From Planctomycetaceae bacterium (GTDB lineage: Bacteria; Planctomycetota; Planctomycetia; Pirellulales; Thermoguttaceae), in the NCBI GenBank assembly GCA_031276415.1, contig JAISNF010000646.1, positions 1 through 9,119 of the forward strand: 9,119 nt of DNA. The letters are read 5' to 3'. Position 1 is the stretch's first letter; every line of letters starts with the position of its first letter. A model generated the notes under the pieces. It was not told the origin of the DNA and searched no databases. It saw only the letters and a program-made list of their open reading frames with translations. Position numbers and translations under genes: made by a program. Shown here piece by piece: positions 6,291 through 9,119 of this stretch.

Positions 6291-6415
6291 AAAAATAAAA
6301 TAGACAAATAACATACAAAAGATCAATTGCTTTTGTTGTATTTTCCTAATTTCATAAATATTCTCATAACTCTTTATAACATAACGGGTTATAGAACCTA
6401 AAAATGACCCAATAT

Positions 6416-6727
6416 TCATGAACGGTTACCAAATTTTTTTCCTAACTCGATAAAACATGTAATTATCTTTGTAACAATGCCTTGTTTTTTGTTGTTGCAA
6501 TATTTCTCGGTCTTATTTTGTTGTTCAATATTATGTATTGTACTATCGATCTTAGTTGGTTTATTTTGCAAAGCAGCAAAATCGCCTTCGCATACACCAT
6601 TATTAATTTGTGTTGTAAACGAATGATCTGTTGTACCTGCACTAACGATTGTTATATTCAATGTAGAAGCGTTGAATATAATATTTCCATTTCCTTTTTC
6701 GTTTGATATAAACATAAAATTTTCCAC
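6416..6727 (-). CDS. Hypothetical small protein, 103 residues
   Basis: I do not recognise this product. The N-terminal half is rich in Asn, Thr, Ile and Gly with a strand-like pattern (GNGNIIFNASTLNITIVSAG, then a Thr/Gln-containing turn). The C-terminal half is basic and helical-looking, ending in ELGKKFGNRS. Two Cys (46 and 77) and no clear signal peptide are seen. Support for a real gene is a GTG start at 6727 with AAGGA (complement of 6734-6738) six bases upstream, and an open frame of over 300 bases in AT-rich DNA where stops are frequent. An ATG four codons further in (6715) is an alternative start. No neighbour lies on the same strand nearby except the distant fmt, and a possible promoter is at 7029-7056. 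It could also be a chance frame. Confidence 0.42.
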   Translation of the reverse strand: MENFMFISNEKGNGNIIFNASTLNITIVSAGTTDHSFTTQINNGVCEGDFAALQNKPTKIDSTIHNIEQQNKTEKYCNNKKQGIVTKIITCFIELGKKFGNRS

Positions 6728-6970
6728 AAAAATTCCTTGTTTTTTAGTAATTATTATCCTAAAAAACTCTTATTGAAAATTAAAATATTTTGAAAATAGT
6801 TTGGTCTATTTTCTTTGGTTGTTCTTAAAAAATATTGATCTAATTCTTAAACAATCGAGTAAATGTTGTAAATCCCTGTTTCATACTTGAATTTCAAGAA
6901 TTTTACAAAGTAGTTATTATAAGTTACAAAAAAAAAGTATATCCGAACAAAAGTCCCTGTAAACCATAGC

Positions 6971-7032
6971 CAATATACAGCTACTCAAAATTTTTAATTT
7001 TGAGTGCTCTTGATTGATCTTACTGTATATTG
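6971..7032. repeat. Nested inverted-repeat structure
   Basis: CAATATACAG (6971-6980) is perfectly complementary to CTGTATATTG (7023-7032). Inside it ACTCAAAATT (6983-6992) pairs perfectly with AATTTTGAGT (6996-7005) around a 3-base loop. Bases 7006-7022 are left as a single-stranded arm. Two independent 10-bp perfect stems in 62 bases are more than I expect by chance, even in AT-rich DNA. It could be a structured RNA, a cruciform, or paired protein binding sites. It is not a tRNA: arm lengths and conserved loops are absent. Confidence 0.7.
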
Positions 7033-7056
7033 TGACCAAGTTTTAAAAAAAGTCAA
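7029..7056 (-). promoter_or_regulatory. Possible leftward promoter overlapping the inverted repeat
   Basis: On the minus strand TTGACT (7056-7051; 5 of 6) is followed after 16 bases by CACAAT (7034-7029; 4 of 6). The -10 overlaps the outer arm of the inverted repeat at 7023-7032, as an operator would. Transcription would start near 7022 and read through the hairpin towards the small gene at 6727, about 300 bases away. AT-rich sequence makes such matches common. Confidence 0.25.
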
Positions 7057-7275
7057 TCCCCTCTCCAATTTTTTCTAGCGTTCACAGATTCGTGTATAAA
7101 AATAGATAAAATTTCAACAGAAATCATTATTTTAGACGACAGACGTAACTATTTTCCGATCTGTTTTTTCAAAGACCTAACTTACTCTATAAGTCATTAA
7201 ATAATAAGCGTTTGTAGATTTTATTTATAAAAGTTTATCGAAATTAACAACCAGCCGATAACAACAATTTATATT

Positions 7276-8406
7276 TTATTCGAGTTGGTCGCCGGATTTG
7301 ATGGGATAGCCTAAGAGAAAATCACGGACATCCATCATTTTTTTGCCCGCCGGTTGAATTTTCAAAATTTGTACAACTCCCTCACCCGCAGCAATAATTA
7401 AATCCCGACCATCGGCTCGAATTACTGTTCCCGGTTTCCACCAACTAGGACGTTTAAGATGTTGATGGGAAAAGTGTGAATGCTCTGAAATGTTTCGTAA
7501 ATTGTCCTTTCCTTTATCTTCGTCTTTATTTTTATCTTTTAAGCGGGCACGGAGTACGGCTAAATTATCCATTTTGGCGTCAATCAACATCGGCTTCACA
7601 AAAATCGAATCACTGTAATTTTCGTAAAACAATTCCCGAAAGGAATCATCCAACGGAAAAATTGCCCCCAAAATCAATCGTAATTTCGTTCCGTCTTTGC
7701 GAGTCCAATCAGTGTACGTTTTAGGCCAAACCGTCATCGCACGATAATGATTAAAAATAACTCGCGAAGAATTTGACCAATTAACCAGACCATCTTCTTT
7801 TTTCAGACGCGGAGCTTTGGACGCAAGTTCATGAAACTGTTCAATAATCCGAACCGGTTCATTTTTTGCCATTTTTCGTAGCGTTTTCAAAACGAGTTCG
7901 GCACCGAAATGAGCGAGACGTTCTTCGAGTTCCTCCGCAGTTTCAAAAGGATGAATCGGAATCGGCGGACTTTGTGCGATAACAGGTCCGGCGTCAATTT
8001 GCGGAGTCATGTGAATGATACTGATTCCGCTGAACACTTCGCCGTTCATAATTGCCCGATGAACCGGTGCTGCTCCGCGATATTTCGGTAACAAAGAACC
8101 ATGCAGGTTGATACCGCCCAAAAGTGAACCGCTCAAAACACGTTTTGAAAGAATCTGCCCGAAATCACAGACAAACAGAATGTCCGGTCGCATTAAATAG
8201 AGAAAATCAAAAAATTCAAGAGAATGAACATCTTCTTTTTCTGAAACGGCAATATGATGCTCTTCAGCAAATCGACGGGCTGGAGTGATAATCGGTCGGT
8301 TTAATTTGTCGTAACGAATCGGGTTGGTTACAAGACACTGAATATCAAATTCACCAGAATCGTAAATTGCCTGCATCGAAGGAACAGAAAATGCCCCTGT
8401 TGACAA
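7276..8406 (-). CDS. fmt: Methionyl-tRNA formyltransferase
   Basis: Fmt transfers a formyl group from 10-formyl-THF to initiator Met-tRNA for translation initiation. Seen (numbering from TTG 8406): GINLHGSLLPKYRGAAP (98-114) with catalytic Asn100 and His102, and HMTPQIDAGPVI (132-143) with Asp138, followed by the C-terminal OB-like tRNA-binding part (PGTVI 325-329 to the end). These catalytic residues sit eight positions earlier than in E. coli Fmt (N108, H110, D146). The TTG therefore truncates the first strand, and the frame upstream encodes the missing RLQIVLL (8424-8404). No ATG, GTG or other TTG lies in frame between 8407 and the stop at 8521-8523, so the true start is uncertain. At about 258-322 there is an extra charged insert rich in Lys, Asp and Glu, which makes the protein longer than the usual ~315. 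Confidence 0.9.
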   Translation of the reverse strand: MSTGAFSVPSMQAIYDSGEFDIQCLVTNPIRYDKLNRPIITPARRFAEEHHIAVSEKEDVHSLEFFDFLYLMRPDILFVCDFGQILSKRVLSGSLLGGINLHGSLLPKYRGAAPVHRAIMNGEVFSGISIIHMTPQIDAGPVIAQSPPIPIHPFETAEELEERLAHFGAELVLKTLRKMAKNEPVRIIEQFHELASKAPRLKKEDGLVNWSNSSRVIFNHYRAMTVWPKTYTDWTRKDGTKLRLILGAIFPLDDSFRELFYENYSDSIFVKPMLIDAKMDNLAVLRARLKDKNKDEDKGKDNLRNISEHSHFSHQHLKRPSWWKPGTVIRADGRDLIIAAGEGVVQILKIQPAGKKMMDVRDFLLGYPIKSGDQLE

Positions 8407-8823
8407 TAAAACAATTTGAAGACGTTTACTTGTCTTATCGGTTGGGTTGGAATATTGTGCGAAATTATTACTCCTTATTATTAGTACAGGATTATTAGCG
8501 CAGGAGGAAAACGGAATTATTCAACATAATCCCACAAATCAACTCTCCTCTTATTCTAGCAAAAAGAAAACACGAAAACCACCAGCCCCCACATAAAATA
8601 CATGAATAATTTTACAATTGTTCACACAAATAATCATGAAGCAAGTAATTCTCTCAAACTATAAACGAATTGAACACGATTTTTTAGCCACATCTTATAA
8701 ACATCGTTGATTATTTTCTTCCGTTGTCTGTTCAAAATCTGGCGTAACCGTTTATGAAAATTTGCGACTAAAATTGTTTTTGTTACGACTATGGTTATTT
8801 TGACGGTATTACGATATTTTGGA
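8407..8823. other. Intergenic region upstream of fmt with two Shine-Dalgarno-like sites
   Basis: On the minus strand, GAGGAG (8550-8545) and AAGGAG (8476-8471) precede fmt. The first could serve a GTG at 8535 that stops after four codons. The second has no ordinary start codon at a proper distance in the fmt frame. A minus-strand frame at 8634-8888 overlaps the regulator gene and has no family signature, so it is not called. No RNA gene or clear terminator was found. Confidence 0.5.
8471..8476 (-). promoter_or_regulatory. Strong Shine-Dalgarno-like site upstream of fmt without a matching start
   Basis: AAGGAG on the minus strand is followed by TAATAATTTCGC. In the fmt frame the next codons are AAT, AAT, TTC and GCA, none a start. 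An ATT at 8465-8463 has good spacing (five bases) but is in a different frame from fmt. This fits either a frameshift (real or a sequencing error) between 8465 and about 8424 or an unusual start. Confidence 0.45.
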
Positions 8824-9119
8824 TTATTGCGTTGTTGCAGATAAAAGACGTTTACGATCATAACTTGCGAGTGCGATACTACAGCCACGACGAAGATGTT
8901 TTCTCATTTCTTCACAAGCAAGATCGGCATTTTGGGCTTCCAACGCGGAGACAATACGATTGTGGTCATTTAAAATCATTTCCAGATTTTTGGGCTCTAA
9001 ACTGTTACGATATACAAAAATTCTTGTTTTGTCCCGTAGTTCCTGGACGATACGAATTGCCAGACGATTGCCGCTTAACAACAATAATGTTTTATGGAAC
9101 ATAACATCCGTATTACTCC
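8824..9119 (-). CDS. FadR/GntR-type regulator, FCD domain, 5' end outside the window
   Basis: Only the C-terminal ~98 residues are present; the frame stays open to the window edge. The sequence reads D-V-M-F-H-K-T-L then LLSGN (the usual D..FH..L...sgN of FCD domains), LNDHNRIVSALEAQNADLACEEMRKHL (EH..I..AL..gD...A...M..HL pattern), and a basic tail. The His of FH, DH and KHL are in positions that bind a metal and a small carboxylic acid ligand in FCD regulators of the FadR subfamily. The DNA-binding winged helix should lie upstream, beyond 9119. The target is unknown; such regulators often control sugar acid or organic acid catabolism. An apparent internal ATG at 9102 should not be taken as the start. 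The plus-strand frame here is a shadow. Confidence 0.85.
   Translation of the reverse strand, partial: SNTDVMFHKTLLLLSGNRLAIRIVQELRDKTRIFVYRNSLEPKNLEMILNDHNRIVSALEAQNADLACEEMRKHLRRGCSIALASYDRKRLLSATTQ

Larger units (their letters stand above)
6291..7275. other. Gene-poor, very AT-rich region
   Basis: This stretch lies between the palindromic repeat and the end of fmt. It holds one candidate small gene (6416-6727, minus) and an inverted-repeat structure (6971-7032). The rest has many stops in all frames and no recognisable protein or RNA. A second minus-strand frame at 6237-6419 overlaps the repeat and looks accidental. It may be decayed DNA or a region of unannotated RNA. Confidence 0.5.

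Noticed and set aside
6237..6419. 60-codon minus-strand frame at the edge of the palindromic repeat
   Set aside because: Part of it is repeat sequence and the rest has no motif or ribosome site.
6971..7032. tRNA or integron attC site
   Set aside because: Stem lengths do not fit a tRNA, no T-loop consensus is present, and the attC core sequences (GTTRRRY/RYYYAAC) are missing.
8521..8535. TGA at 8523-8521 read as selenocysteine, extending fmt to GTG 8535
   Set aside because: The extended N-terminus does not resemble Fmt and no SECIS-like hairpin follows. A simple stop is more likely.
8634..8888. 84-codon minus-strand frame downstream of the FCD regulator
   Set aside because: It overlaps the end of the regulator in another frame, starts inside it, and shows only basic, low-information sequence.

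Overview
The window is AT-rich bacterial chromosome. It carries housekeeping genes for a lipid A type outer membrane (lpxB), sugar phosphate metabolism (rpiB) and initiator tRNA formylation (fmt), mixed with accessory genes. lpxB implies a Gram-negative cell. A low-GC planctomycete-like bacterium is a reasonable guess, from the HG form of the Fmt active-site loop, the small Cys/His-rich membrane protein and the loosely packed genes. This is inference from memory of these families and no search was run.

Left part (1-3254), all on the minus strand. A two-gene restriction-modification cassette (endonuclease, then an N6-adenine-type DNA methyltransferase, overlapping by 8 bases as ATGAGTGA) sits upstream of lpxB. 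Short repeats lie just outside both ends of the cassette, in direct (15 bp) and inverted (14 bp) orientation, so it may be a discrete insertion.

Middle part (3255-6290), all on the plus strand. It holds a small Cys/His-rich membrane protein with a possible DUF2946-like character, a 70-residue membrane protein with a short coiled coil, a short-chain dehydrogenase/reductase lacking the usual catalytic serine, and rpiB with a Ser/Glu-rich tail. The promoter for the reductase appears to be built from a perfect 16-bp tandem duplication. Palindromic repeats with the half-unit GTCCGCAGATNNCGCAGAT follow the 70-residue protein gene and rpiB. The first is followed by a T-run and looks like a terminator.

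Right part (6291-9119), minus strand. About 1 kb is gene-poor and very AT-rich. It contains one possible small unknown gene (6416-6727) and a nested inverted-repeat structure (6971-7032). Beyond it lies fmt, whose reading frame has no ordinary start codon where the conserved N-terminus requires one. A truncated FCD-domain (FadR/GntR-type) regulator runs off the right edge.

No tRNA, rRNA, CRISPR array, transposase or integrase was seen. The genes look like independent units rather than one pathway. The only clear functional pair is the restriction-modification cassette. LpxB, RpiB and Fmt all carry extra polar or low-complexity segments compared with their families.
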